A stretch of 64,000 nucleotides of DNA, from contig NC_049993.1 in the NCBI RefSeq assembly GCF_000003815.2, positions 6,406,489 through 6,470,488 on the forward strand, in the 5' to 3' direction. The position numbers and the translations under genes were made by a program. The notes below the pieces were generated by a model. The model ran no database searches and was not told the DNA's origin. It worked only from the letters and a program-made list of their open reading frames with translations. Each line of letters starts with the position of its first letter. The stretch's first letter is position 1. Source of the DNA: Branchiostoma floridae. Taxonomy: Eukaryota; Chordata; Leptocardii; Amphioxiformes; Branchiostomatidae. This document shows positions 12,301 to 22,790 of the stretch, one piece after another.

Positions 12301-15300
12301 CAGGTCAACCTAGTGATTACGTATACAAGACGGTTTGTGAATCAAAATTACAGTTCCGGCGTACCTGATCAAATAAGGTGTTTGCTCCGACGCCATGACA
12401 GCCACTACAGGCAAAAGATAGCTGTTTATTCGTCCACGGATTCGGAGGTTGCTACTTTTCAGCGCCCGCACTTACAAGATGTAGAATACTGGCAATCCTT
12501 CCAGTGTGCGATTGTATAGTTTTGACTTGGCAAGTCACCAAATATATCTAAAGCTGTAAGATCTATTCATGTCTAGGCTTGAGAAAACACTGCTTTTTGT
12601 GGGTTTGATTATATCTGTCAAATACTAAGTCATACTTTCTTCCCTCCAAACTTGCAGCATGTCTAGAAGGAGACGGTACCTCATATCGTGGCTCCATCGC
12701 CGAGACCAGTTCCGGACTAACCTGCCAAGCCTGGGACAGCCAGGAGCCACATCTCCACGACTACGGGCCGGAAAACTATCCAGATTCCGGACTGGAAAAC
12801 AACAGTTTCTGCAGGAATCCGGACGAAGATCCGAACGGCCCTTGGTGTATCACAGTGGACCCGGATAAAGAATGGGAGTACTGCACTATTCCTTTGTGTG
12901 GCGGTAAGTGTTTACGTTTATGTTTGTTATCAAAATGAGTACTCCAAACTTTGCCCTACAAACTTTTTAAAATATTTTATGCCACTCACTATTTCAAAAC
13001 AAAGATACAGAAGAGTCTGGAACAGTTCAAGGGAGGGGTTCCTCAAAGAGAGCGACAATACCCTGCCATGTGATTTCACCGCTAAAACCAACCTTGTTTG
13101 GCGGGACTCTTACGATACTTTGTTTGTGATTCAGGAACTGCGACAGTGCGAACACCACTGATTCAATGGTCAACTAAAACATCAGCCCAAACATCCTCAC
13201 ACCTTCCTTCGACTTCAATTGTCTCCACTCAAGTTGGGGGCTCCTGGCGACCAAACGATAATGCTGTCACCAAGGCAACGAAGGCAAGCAACACAGGTTC
13301 TACAAACCATCAAACTACCAACGATTCCTTGTCATCAACCTCACCTACAACTCCAACTCCAAATTTTCCAGAAAGCGTGTCTAAAAAAGTTACCAAAACC
13401 ACGGACGTTATGTTGTCCACAATTGGTAAGGTGACATCCACCAATGCAAAATTGCCACCCCATACAGACATGGTACAATCCAAAACCTCTGATGCTTCTA
13501 CTACCACAGCCACAACTGCCATGCCAGCTTCTCCCGCCAGGAGGCCAGCCTCTGTTTCTACCCTACATACCACTAGTTTTCCCAGCCCTGTACTGTCCTC
13601 TACGGTACCACAAACATCCAGACCTGAAACTGCTCCGCCAGACAGTACCGGTCCCTACTGAAATTGATATGTCTATTCCTAGTTCTACCATAACCACTCC
13701 GGTGTTATCCTCTACCCAAACAAGAGAAATGGATACTACACAATTGCAAGCATCTACCACTAACTTGTTATCAACTTCTACCATATCCAAGGTAATCAAG
13801 CCCTTTACTGTGGCAACATCAACAACCCCCAGTCGGTCTTACCTTTTTACTACAGCAAGTAAAACTGAACTGCCACTTGATTCTTCACACGCTGCCTCTG
13901 TATCCAGAAAAAGACCAACCCCAGTCCCTACAGTTTTCACAACACTGGCTACTCAGATGCCAGAACCTGGCTTTTTTTCAACAAGTGATAAGAGAACCAA
14001 CAGTGCGAGCATGACAGGTACTGCAACTACCGTCAGGATTGGCGCATCAACACGTAAACTTCACCCAAGAAGCTCCTATACAGCACGCAAGACAACAGGT
14101 GTTTCTTATCTCATGCCGTCAGCTAGCAATAACTTGCTAGCCGCTTCGCGACCTCCCATACCAAGTTCTCCATTCAGTGAAATAAAACTTTTCACCACGA
14201 TGCAGGAAACGTTCGACGAAAGTTCCAGTTCCACAGATAAAATCGAAATACCACAAACTACTACAGATGCTGCACAACTCAACTCTGACTCTACGGCCAT
14301 GAAAACCCCAGTTTCAGCTCAAGCATTTTCAACGCCTGTCACTCAAATGATAGGACCTGATGACTCTTTGGAAACTATACGTAGTACGGTAGTCAACCCT
14401 ATTAGCATGACAAGTACTGCAACCACCGCCAGGATTGGTACAGCTACGCGTAAACTCCACCATGGAAGCTCCAACACAGTAAGCAAGATGGCAAGCGTTC
14501 CTTACGTTATACCGTCATCTACCATTAAATCTCTGCCAGCCTCACAATTTGCGATACCGACAACTTCTAAACCCAGTGAAAGAGAATCTGACGAAAACAT
14601 GACGACACCGACACAGAAAACTACCAACGAAATCTCAAGTTCAACAACTCAAATCGTAATTCCAGAAGCTATTACAGATGCTATAAAACTCAACTCTGAC
14701 TCTACCGCCAGGAATACTTCATCCTTTCCTCTCATCTCCACTTTTGTAACAGAACCGGTCTCACCGAAGACAAATTCTGACGACTTAATCCATGCACAAA
14801 CCACCAGTGTAGCTACAACGGCTAAACTGTTTACAGCAACATATTGGAGAACACGTGAATTGTATTCCAAAACCTCCACGCTCTCTACCACAACTAAGAC
14901 AACAGAAGTCCGTATTTCCAAAACACTCCCGAATACAATTGGACCTGACGCTACAGTCACTCAAAATAAAACTCTGTTTCCGTCTACTATTCATCCTATA
15001 ACCAAACCAAGAACATCGACTGTGCGGTCAACGACTTCAGGGAACACTGCAGCAACACCAGCACAAGTGTTCACAACATCTATCACAAGCAAACTTCCTA
15101 CTGAGGCAACGATACAAATTGCAAGTGCTACAGACGCTCCGGAGCAAATAACGGCCAGTACAAGGCCGTTATCCTCGCCAGCTTTACCTCACAAGTCGGA
15201 TACAACTGGACAAAGCACAACAACAAATGATGACAATTTAAAATATGCAATGACATTGGATTTAGGAAGCAGAGGAAAAGGAAATGACAAACAACAAGAC

Positions 15301-18300
15301 GACGGCGACTCGGTTACAAGACCCCAAACCTTCGCAGCTATAGGAGGCACAATCTCTGTGTTGGTGCTACTTGGGGTTCTGATATTCGCGTTGTTGGTCT
15401 ACCGGAGGAAGAGAAGAAAAGAGTAAGTAGTGAACGATACTCAGGTGTATGGAGACAAATATTACTGTAAATGCGTAAACGTTCGCGGTGGATTAATGTT
15501 TGCGGTTTTCGCGGTGGCCGCTTCACCGCGAATTTTAAACCACCGCGAACATTTTTCCATGGCAGTAAGAGACTACTGTAACAGTGCATGGTGCTACCGC
15601 GAACTTAAAACCACCGCGAAAAGTCCTTTTTCTTGCTACCGCGAAATTAAATCCCCGCGAACTTAAATGCATTTACAGCTTACTGTTCAAGATACATGCG
15701 TGTATATACCATTTTCCAAGCATTGTTATTGTATTTCGATGTAGCATTTTGTGCACCTTTTCGTATGTCTCAATCAGAGGTAAGAATTTTTTTAGTTGAC
15801 CCTCTCTCTTGATATGTTTTATATTTCAGGACAGTGACAGTGGAGGAAGCAAGGTATTTTATTTGCTTTTACATTTGTTAAAATGCATTACTGATTACAC
15901 AGCGGAGGGCCGTGTTATCTTTTCATATGCATGATAAGAAATCATCGCCAAAAGATCATATGTGGGCAACATTGATAAAGAATATATTATAGACCATGTT
16001 GCGTGGTCTGTTAGTCCATAGGCCAGAACGCCAAATTTCAAATATCGGTACTCTCTAAGTGGCAAATTCTCCTTGTTATTTTTGAATAGTAGAAGGCCTG
16101 TATCATATATTTTGATGTGATAGCCTTTCTGGTATAGTAGCTTTCTACCGGCTATCAGCCTTCAAACCTATCACCATCTAAATGATCTGGAAATTTCGTG
16201 TCTTAAACAAAGGGGGGGGGGTCAAAAATTAAACATAAATATTTTTCCATTAAAATTCACACTCTGGGCTGAGAACCTGCTAAGCTAAAAGGATCATAAA
16301 ATATCAATTAATTTTCGATATCATGATTCAACACAAAATTAAGACCACCTAAAATCGGATTATTTCTGATTTTTTCGTCAAAAACATATACTTTATTTTC
16401 CAATATCGTGCATTTATTCACATTACTTATGTGGCCTTGCCTGATGAGATAGACTTACCGTTCGTATCATGCCCTGCATATCAAAATATGATCGAAATCC
16501 GTCAATAATGATGGCACATGACCTCGAAATTTTTATTATATGCAAATCCTCCAGCCTGTCATAGGGTATCGAGTTTTGATACACGATAGCAACACATTTC
16601 CATTAGATCTCCCTCTGATTCAATTCCAACACTGTATTCATCATACTTAGTTACGCCTATGATATTGATTATGAAGTAGCAGATGTTTAAAAGTGATCGT
16701 CTTTATTTCTTCTAAATGAGATAGTATACAATGCGTGACACCAAAGCATGGCTTTTAGCGTCCAGATGTAACAGATATGCCTGCACGTGCGTGACTTCTT
16801 CGATTCAACAGCGGATAATGATCTGTGAAACAAACCTTCATGCCATGAATATTTGTGCACAGGCTTACTGCCACGGTCATGGTCATGGTCATGGGGCAAA
16901 ATAATAAACATTTGCGACCTGCATACCGCTCGGTTCTGTTCTTGTATCTTATAACGTTTACATGAATAAGCACAGTACGGACCGTGCTGGGGGGACGGTA
17001 AAGAAGGGAAGTGTCGAATACCTTGTTTATCAAGACTCTCCTAATATATATGCAAATGGTGGAGCAACGCCTCTATCCTGCCACAGGGTGTCGGGTTTTA
17101 CTACGCGATAGCAACACGTTTCGATAAGATCTACTTCTCATACCATTCAAACAGTTTCTTAATCATACTTGGTTATATTTAGATACTGATAATGAATTAG
17201 AAGCTATCTAAAGAGTTACATTTGTTATAAATGAGACACTATACGAAACACTGAATGAACTTGCACCATAGTTGGCTCCTTGCCTTGTTCTGAATGTCCA
17301 GATCCAACAGATATATGCCTGTACGTGACTTCTCCTGTACTGATAATGATTTGTTAAACAAACGGCCGTGCCATGAATATGAGTGATCGACCGTAACTGC
17401 GCCACTGGACCATAGCATGTAGAAACTGCCGTGCAGCTCACTTGTCATCTGTACACAAAGTAAAGTACAGAATCCTTCTTGTGCTGCAGTACTGTAACGT
17501 TACAGCGTAATTCTGTCCAAGCATCTTTTGTTCATATCTTTAGTAGATCTATGAGGATATCCATCGTAATTTCGGTAATTAATTAACTTGATTTGATTTT
17601 CGACGGCCACGGTTCTACTAGCCTGTGAATTTTGATGGAAAAGTATTAATGTTTAATTTTTTGCCCCTACCCGTTGTTTAAGACACGAAATTTCCAGATC
17701 ATTTAGATGGTGATAGGTTTGAAGGCTGTTAGCCGGTAGAAAGCTACCATACCAGAATGGCTATCACATAAAGATATAGGCCACAGGCTTTCTACTATTC
17801 AAAAATAACAAGGAGAATTTGCCACCCCGGAGGTACCGATTTTTTTCTCTGGCCCATCGACAATATACGTTTGGTTAAGAACAATCACCGTCGAATGTCT
17901 CGCACAATACACGTACGCTATTCAAGACAATAGTGCGTATTTGTTTTCGCACGCAACGCAAATTCCCACATTTTATGCATGTTGATTTATTCATACCTTT
18001 AGATATCCATATAACGTTATGTGTGTTAAATTGTATGTAGCTGTTATACATGTAGACCTTACGAAAGTCGCTGCACTTTTGTCGTGTCTCAATAAAGATT
18101 ATTATTTGTTTGCTGTCAATTTTTTTCAGAGAACATCCCCGCTCTTCGACTGACGTCTACAGCAACCCGGTATTTGACCAGTAAGAAATGAATAATGATA
18201 TTATTGATTATATATGCTTTTGATTCATTTTTGTCTTCATGAATTCAGGTTTCAATATCAATAGATGTAGAGCCATTCTTGAGGGTTTCCTAGATTCTAT

Positions 18301-18557
18301 TGTGTCTCTTATAAATATTTAGAAACACTGAAGATGGACGCGGCACTGCCTCGTTCGACGATCCTCAGCTTCTGTGGACGGAGAAAGCAGACAACATTGA
18401 TGACGTCAAACCTGATGATGACGTCCTAGGTGACAGTGCCTACCACACCCTCCGTGGGTGGACTGAAACCAGCACCCAATTTGAGAACACCCATGACGAA
18501 GCAGGAAGAAAGACAGATGCACAAAGAAGTGAAAACGAGCATGTACATGTAGTGTGA
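9325..18557 (+). CDS. Gene 2: kringle-LDLa-kringle mucin-stalk type I membrane protein
   Basis: Nine exons with fully matching phases: 9325-9385, 10560-10668, 11299-11438, 12022-12153, 12658-12903, 13135-15422, 15830-15853, 18130-18180 and 18323-18557, about 1095 codons. Order of parts: signal peptide (1-21); kringle 1 (Cys24-Cys102); LDLa (Cys109-Cys147); kringle 2 (Cys149-Cys228); Ser/Thr-rich stalk of about 750 residues; membrane helix ([14 protein letters not shown]) with RRKRR stop-transfer; tail with [14 protein letters not shown] and NIDDVK. Kringles bind lysine-containing or glycan ligands and LDLa modules bind ligands with calcium, so this is a likely cell-surface recognition protein; the ligand is unknown. 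The stalk exon has one apparent frame change. The tail resembles that of gene 1. It is not KREMEN or ROR: no WSC, CUB, Frizzled or kinase domain is seen. Confidence 0.85.
10115..10412. repeat. 43-bp minisatellite in gene 2 intron 1
   Basis: About seven tandem copies with starts near 10118, 10161, 10204, 10247, 10290, 10333 and 10372. The core reads CACACAGCCAAACATGCC followed by TTGGTGCTGAACACCAT. The antisense ORF over it (10114-10491) is just the repeat read through and is not a gene. Confidence 0.88.
10560..10668 (+). CDS. Gene 2 exon 2: first half of kringle 1
   Basis: Acceptor CCTAACAG, donor ATAG|GTACGT, phase 1 to phase 2. It encodes [12 protein letters not shown], a Ser/Thr-Gly turn and [14 protein letters not shown], the standard kringle opening with Cys1 and Cys2 and the conserved SYRG and CQAW motifs. 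The intron after this exon splits the kringle in its middle. Confidence 0.9.
11299..11438 (+). CDS. Gene 2 exon 3: second half of kringle 1
   Basis: Acceptor ATCCCCAG, donor CACCC|GTACGT, phase 2 to phase 1. It encodes the [20 protein letters not shown] region, [13 protein letters not shown] and [10 protein letters not shown], supplying Cys3-Cys6. The D-x-D (NPDGD) and the aromatic W and W-x-Y positions known from lysine-binding kringles are kept. Kringle 1 is 79 residues Cys-to-Cys, the normal size. Confidence 0.92.
12022..12153 (+). CDS. Gene 2 exon 4: LDL-receptor class A module
   Basis: Acceptor CTGTTCCAG, donor GCC|GTAAGT, phase 1 to 1, a self-contained shuffled-module exon. Six cysteines follow the LDLa pattern, with F-x-[20 protein letters not shown] and a final Cys. 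The calcium-cage residues of the C-D-G-x-x-D-C-x-D-x-S-D-E signature are all present. Kringle 2 follows with only one residue between the two domain cysteines. Confidence 0.93.
12658..12903 (+). CDS. Gene 2 exon 5: complete kringle 2
   Basis: Acceptor AACTTGCAG, donor GGCG|GTAAGT, phase 1 to 1. One exon holds an entire 80-residue kringle: [59 protein letters not shown] and the last Cys. Unlike kringle 1, it has no internal intron. The D-x-D (NPDED) and aromatic lysine-site positions are kept. High similarity to kringle 1 suggests an internal duplication. Confidence 0.93.
13135..15422 (+). CDS. Gene 2 exon 6: Ser/Thr-rich stalk and transmembrane helix
   Basis: Acceptor GTGATTCAG, phase 1 in. 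The exon is open in frame 3 to a TGA at 13659-13661. A Ser/Thr/Pro-rich reading then continues in frame 1 (from about 13640) to the membrane helix and donor AAAGA|GTAAGT, phase 2 out. The switch behaves like one extra base near 13630-13660. There are two diverged internal repeats: the block at 14012-14300, with TATTVRIG and TRKLHP then ITDA/TTDA..LNSDSTA, recurs at 14405-14710. The helix is preceded by FAAIGGT and followed by YRRKRRKE. A mucin-like, O-glycosylated stalk lifting the N-terminal modules from the membrane is inferred. Confidence 0.82.
15463..15680. mobile_element. Palindromic GC-motif MITE in gene 2 intron 6
   Basis: ACTGTAAATGCG at the left is mirrored by GCATTTACAG at the right. 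The interior is built of alternating direct and inverted copies of a TTCGCGGTGGT / ACCACCGCGAA motif with TTTAAATTC-like spacers (at least eight occurrences). This element type is common in marine invertebrate DNA. It starts only 40 bases after the splice donor. Confidence 0.72.
15830..15853 (+). CDS. Gene 2 exon 7: 24-nt microexon
   Basis: Flanked by ATATTTCAG and GTATTT. It carries phase 2 through and encodes ETVTVEEAR with its neighbours. It is short, but the phase on both sides and the later reading frame only work if it is included or cleanly skipped (24 is a multiple of three), so it could also be an alternative cassette. Confidence 0.62.
16021..17854. mobile_element. 1.8-kb non-autonomous element with ~240-bp inverted terminal repeats
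   Basis: The arm at 16021-16262 (starting GGCCAGA) and the arm at 17624-17854 (ending TCTGGCC) are reverse complements with scattered differences. They include the tract AATTTCGTGTCTTAAACAA and its mirror. Between them are two direct copies of a ~350-bp block (16539-16880 and 17049-17410, both opening TATGCAAAT). No transposase reading frame is visible. It fills most of gene 2 intron 7. Confidence 0.78.
18130..18180 (+). CDS. Gene 2 exon 8: VYSNPVF tail exon
   Basis: Acceptor TTTTTTTCAG, donor GACCA|GTAAGA, phase 2 to 2. It encodes [21 protein letters not shown] fits pY-x-N. The position and sequence match VYTNAGF in gene 1. It is preceded by a long pyrimidine tract. Confidence 0.85.
18323..18557 (+). 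CDS. Gene 2 exon 9: terminal cytoplasmic exon
   Basis: Acceptor AAATATTTAG. It encodes [20 protein letters not shown], the [13 protein letters not shown] stretch, then SAYHTLRGW and a hydrophilic end with HVHVV before TGA (18555-18557). The FDDPQLLW and NIDDVK blocks match gene 1. A candidate poly(A) signal AATAAA lies at 19095-19100, already inside repeat sequence. Confidence 0.82.
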
Positions 18558-18867
18558 ATCAAAATGACGTTGTGGGCCAGCGTAGATTTTCTATATGCGT
18601 ACAAGGAGTCATTGTGCATGTACGTCCAAAGCAAACCCACGCTCAACCCACCTTCCTAACATAGAGATGATTGAGTTAAGCGATCTTGATATCTAAATAC
18701 CGTTCTTTATACTGTCAAAAACTACATTCAACGCACCTATTTACAAATTAGACCGAAAAAGTGCCTATATATACTCTAGAGAGAGAGAAAGAGACATGAG
18801 TTTTGTGTAAGAATCTGCTATCATATACATATATAAAGTTAACACTACAGAGAGAGAAAGAAAAGAC

Positions 18868-18886
18868 TTTCTTTCTTTCTTTCTAC
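18868..18886. repeat. Short CTTT/GAGA simple repeats
   Basis: (CTTT)n at about 18868-18886, next to GAGAGAGAAAG tracts at 18780 and 18850, in the presumed 3' UTR of gene 2. Confidence 0.7.
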
Positions 18887-20012
18887 TATCATTGTGTGTA
18901 CCTTACAACTTGACACTGTCCATCAGCGCTTGATACCAGTACAAATATGCATATTGAATTTTTTTTCAATATTTGACAGGCGTTCTAGCTTTTCCGTTAG
19001 AAGTGTATTATTTTCAAAATCTCCATTGTTTTTGTTCCTCATGATAAGAGACCACTCTGTTTTCAGGCGAAGATCTCATGACCTATTGAACTGCAATAAA
19101 TAAAAGCAACTTGCATAAGATCGCCATGGTGGCTGTAGTCAGTGTCTGTGGGCGTTTACAGGCGACTGAAAAGTTGTACATTTACAGTCATATGAAAGCC
19201 TGATGGATTAACGTCTTTGAGCCAGGTCACTGCATTTTGGGAACAATGACTTATGTACATTTCGTAATACGTTAAGAAGCCGTTTAAATGCACAGCCTAT
19301 TTGCCAGCGTATTTCGTGCAATTATCCGACTGGAGCAATAATGCGAAGTTATCCAGCTGAACCGCACCTTTGTGGGATTTGGGATACCAGTTAACAAAAC
19401 TGTGCGTTAATGCGTTAACAATGCAAAAGCTTCTTCAGTCCTATAATTGGACGTTATCCGTCGAGGTCAGAATTCAACGGGTTGAACAATTCTAGAAGCT
19501 TGTGTTGTAATAATGAAGGATTCTCAGGAAGTGACCGTTGTAATAAATGTCAAAATTCACAACCACCTCCTGCCGCATTTGTTGATGACCAGAGGGTCGT
19601 GATTTTCAGAATCAACAGAGAGCAGCCCGTATTTTTCACCTGGACATCTACTTCATATATGAGATAAGCTTTACTGACACGGCAAAAAGTACAATGACTT
19701 TTGTATTGTCAACTATAAACTCGAAAAAAAACAGAGTGGATACCGAATACATCTTAAAACTCTACTAAGTGGATACAGAATACATCTTAAAACTCTACTA
19801 AACAATGTAGGGCTAAACGTGAGTGTCAGTATCTTTTCTGATCACAAAACAATCTTCATATTTGTCAAGAGAACAACTTCGGATCCTCAGCGCGATAGGT
19901 TGATCTATTTTGCTGCTGTGTAACACGTCATGTTGTGTAGCACGTGATGTTGTGTAACAGGCTTAATGACGTATACCTTTGAGTTTGATCACCGTCCGAC
20001 ACTAAAGTTATT

Positions 20013-20197
20013 AACAAACAAAAAAACTACGGCTACTCAGTTACGAGAACTAAAACCTCCGCAGCTGAGCAGTAGAAAAGAAGAGGGAGGCTCAGACGCT
20101 GCCTTGGTGTTACTCGGCGTTCTACCGGCGTTGTTGTTCTTCCGGAGGAAGAGAAGAGAAGAAAAGAGTAAGTAGTGAACGAAACTATGTATGGAGA
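20013..20197 (+). pseudogene. Decayed copy 1 of gene 2 transmembrane exon and donor
   Basis: Matches gene 2 from about 15288 to 15470: the ACAAACAA tract, GGAGGC, the helix codons, RRKRR, the GTAAGTAGTGAACGA donor and the TATGGAGA intron start. Two length changes are seen: a 16-bp insertion before GGAGGC and a 5-bp AGAAG insertion before the donor, which would shift the donor phase from 2 to 1. Exons 7-9 are absent downstream. It ends SDAALVLLGVLPALLFFRR then KRREEKSK. It is a gene fragment, not a gene. Confidence 0.82.
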
Positions 20198-21079
20198 AAA
20201 AATTTGAATTTTTTAATACTCGACCTGCGCTCTAGCTTTTTCGTCTCGAGTGTTTCATTTTCAAAGTCTCCGTTGTTTTGTTCCTTATACCCCAGTCACA
20301 TTAATGATTATGTACGATCTTTGGACGTACTTCGCAATCGCTGGAAGGTCGGCAAATTTTAAGATCTTCATAGGGTCTTGTGTATTTTCCGCCCCAAAAC
20401 TGTCCCTGTCACATATAAGCGAGACTCGTGCGATCGTCAGTGAATAAATGATAATGAACTTCCCATAACCTATTGCACGCGGACAAGGTAACACAAAACG
20501 TTCATCGCAAAAGGGCAAGAGATCAATACATGTTTATTCTTTTGTTGTCGGATTGTCGAAATCTTTTTAACCAATTAATGGAATGCGCGGGCATACTAGA
20601 AATGACAAATAAAAAGAAAGCGTGTCACGTGCCAGCCTACGTACTACTACAGGGGCCACGATGTCAGACTTACCCTCACATTTAAAGAAATTCAATATTT
20701 GCAAGAAAACCGGGCGTTCGCCATCCGATTTGCAAAATTGAAAAATTTTCCGGACCTCCCTTGTGACGACTAGCGCCCTCGGGGCGGGCCTGGTGAACAT
20801 GATGTGGTGGGAGAGTCGCCCTCAAAACCTTTCCCACGAATAAAGATTCATTGATCTAACCTTAGTTTAACAGCAAAATTTACCCCTTAAAATGCATGAA
20901 ATGACGTTTCAGAGGGTCCAGATTGCAAATTTCCCAGACCTGCATAGCAATGCGTGCTCGCGCCTTTGGTGTCGGACATGGTGAAAACGTGTCGGGGGAG
21001 TCTCCCTCAAAGACTTATGCCAAAAAGCTTGTGTAACTTAATAGCAATTCCATTAAACTTGGCCAGCAAATTTTGCCTG

Positions 21080-22320
21080 TCAAAATGCAGCAAATAGTGT
21101 TTCAGAGGGTAAACATTTTAAATCTTTTCCGGGGGAGCATGCCCCCGGACCCCTAGGCAAGTCGCGACTTCGGCGCTCGTTGGTCCCACAAATACTAAAA
21201 AGACCCCCCTCCTCAAGCAAAATCCTGGCTACGGTCATGCAATATGAAAGCCTAGTGGAATAACGTGTTTGATCCAGATCATTGATCACTCTGTTCTCAA
21301 TGACCCTGAGTTCAATGAATCGTTCAACTGAAATAAATTGAATTAAAACAACCTGTATTACCTGACCATGGCGGATGTGATCATTGTCTGTGGGCGTTTA
21401 CAGACGACTGCACTTTTGAAAATCTGTAAATTTACAATCAGTACATGCCCGTAGCCAGGGGGGTCGGGGAATCGGGGGAATCGGAAGATTCGCGACTCCG
21501 GCGCTCGATGGTCCCAGAAGTACTAAGAATACACCCCCCCCCCCGCAGCAAAATTCTGGCTACGGTCATGCAATATGAAAGCCTAGTGGAATAACGTGTT
21601 TGAGCCAGACCATTGATCACTCTGTTTTCAATGGCGCTGAGTTCAATGAATCGTTCAACTGAAATAAATTAAATTAAAACAACCTATGTAAGCTTACCAT
21701 GGCGGATGTAATCATTGTCGGTGGGCGTTTACAGACGACTGCACTTTTGAAAATCTGTAAATTTACAATCAGTACATGCCCGTAACCAGGGGGGTCGGGT
21801 GATTCGGGTGATTCGCGACTTCGGCTCTCGATGGTCCCACAAGTACTAAGAAGACCCCCCCCCCCAGCAACATCCTGGCTACGGTCATGCAATATGAAAG
21901 CCTAGTGGAATAACGTGTTTGAGCCAGACCATTGATCACTCTGTTTTCAATGACGCTGAGTTCAATGAATCGTTCAACTGAAATAAATCAAATCAAAACA
22001 ACCTATGTAAGTTTACCATGGCGGATGTAATCATTGTCGGTGGGCGTTTACAGACGACTGCACTTTTGAAAATCTGTAAATTTACAATCAGTACATGCCC
22101 GTAACCAGGGGGGGGGGGATCGGGGGATTCGGGGGATTCGCGACTTCGGCGCTCGATGGTCCCACAAGTACTAAGAAGACCCCCCCCCCCCCCCCAAGCA
22201 AAATTCTGGCTACGGTCATGCAGTATGAAAGCCTAATGGAATAACGTGTTTCAGCCAGGCCATTGACCACTCTGTTTTCAATGACCCTGAGTTCAATGAC
22301 TCGTTCGACTGGAATAAATC
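21080..22320. repeat. Tandem ~325-bp modules with long G and C runs (unit 1)
   Basis: Successive copies are anchored by CAGTACATGCCCGTA at 21438, 21771 and 22091, each followed by a G run, TCGCGACTTCGGCGCTCGATGG (shown in part), a C run of 8-15, GGCTACGGTCATGCA and ATCGTTCAACTGAAATAAAT. Related copies lie near 24930, 28890, 29215, 29760 and 45270. The G and C runs face each other about 60 bases apart and could pair. Confidence 0.8.
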
Positions 22321-22329
22321 AAATCAAAT

Positions 22330-22790
22330 CAAACCGGCACATCTTTCTGCAACCTTCCGAGGAACTTTCAGGAATCATGCCGACACGCGCAACCGGGACA
22401 CTAGTAACCAGATCATCCACAAGACCTCACCCTTACGTTGATAATGTACCTAGATCAAATACCCAACTTCACCTATCTTCTTATGTACCACGGACTAGTA
22501 GACTCTGGAATTCACTTCCAGCGTCAGCGTTTCCAGCAAGACCCAACATGAGCATTTTCAAGACAGCTGTTAACAAAGTCCTTATTAATTCCCAGAGGCA
22601 GAGCTAGTTTAACTGCATATGTATATGTTTGTATATATGAGCTGATGTAAACGCTTTTTGGATGTATATATGAGCTGATGTAAACGTTTTTCGGATCACA
22701 ATAATGTGCCTAATGTTCGAGGCTACTGTAATGTGACGTATGATTGCTTTTCTTTGTATTGTATGGACCGCATATCATCGGTAATGATGT
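22330..22790 (+). mobile_element. 3' end of a non-LTR retrotransposon (RT C-terminus relic), unit 1
   Basis: The reading frame at 22373-22607 ends in YVPRTSRLWNSLPAS, then FKTAVNKVL, the closing segment typical of CR1/Jockey-like ORF2 proteins (PRT-x-R-x-WNSLP...F). It is followed by a 3' UTR with a direct repeat of TATATATGAGCTGATGTAAACG. The catalytic RT and endonuclease parts are absent (5' truncated). Confidence 0.68.
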
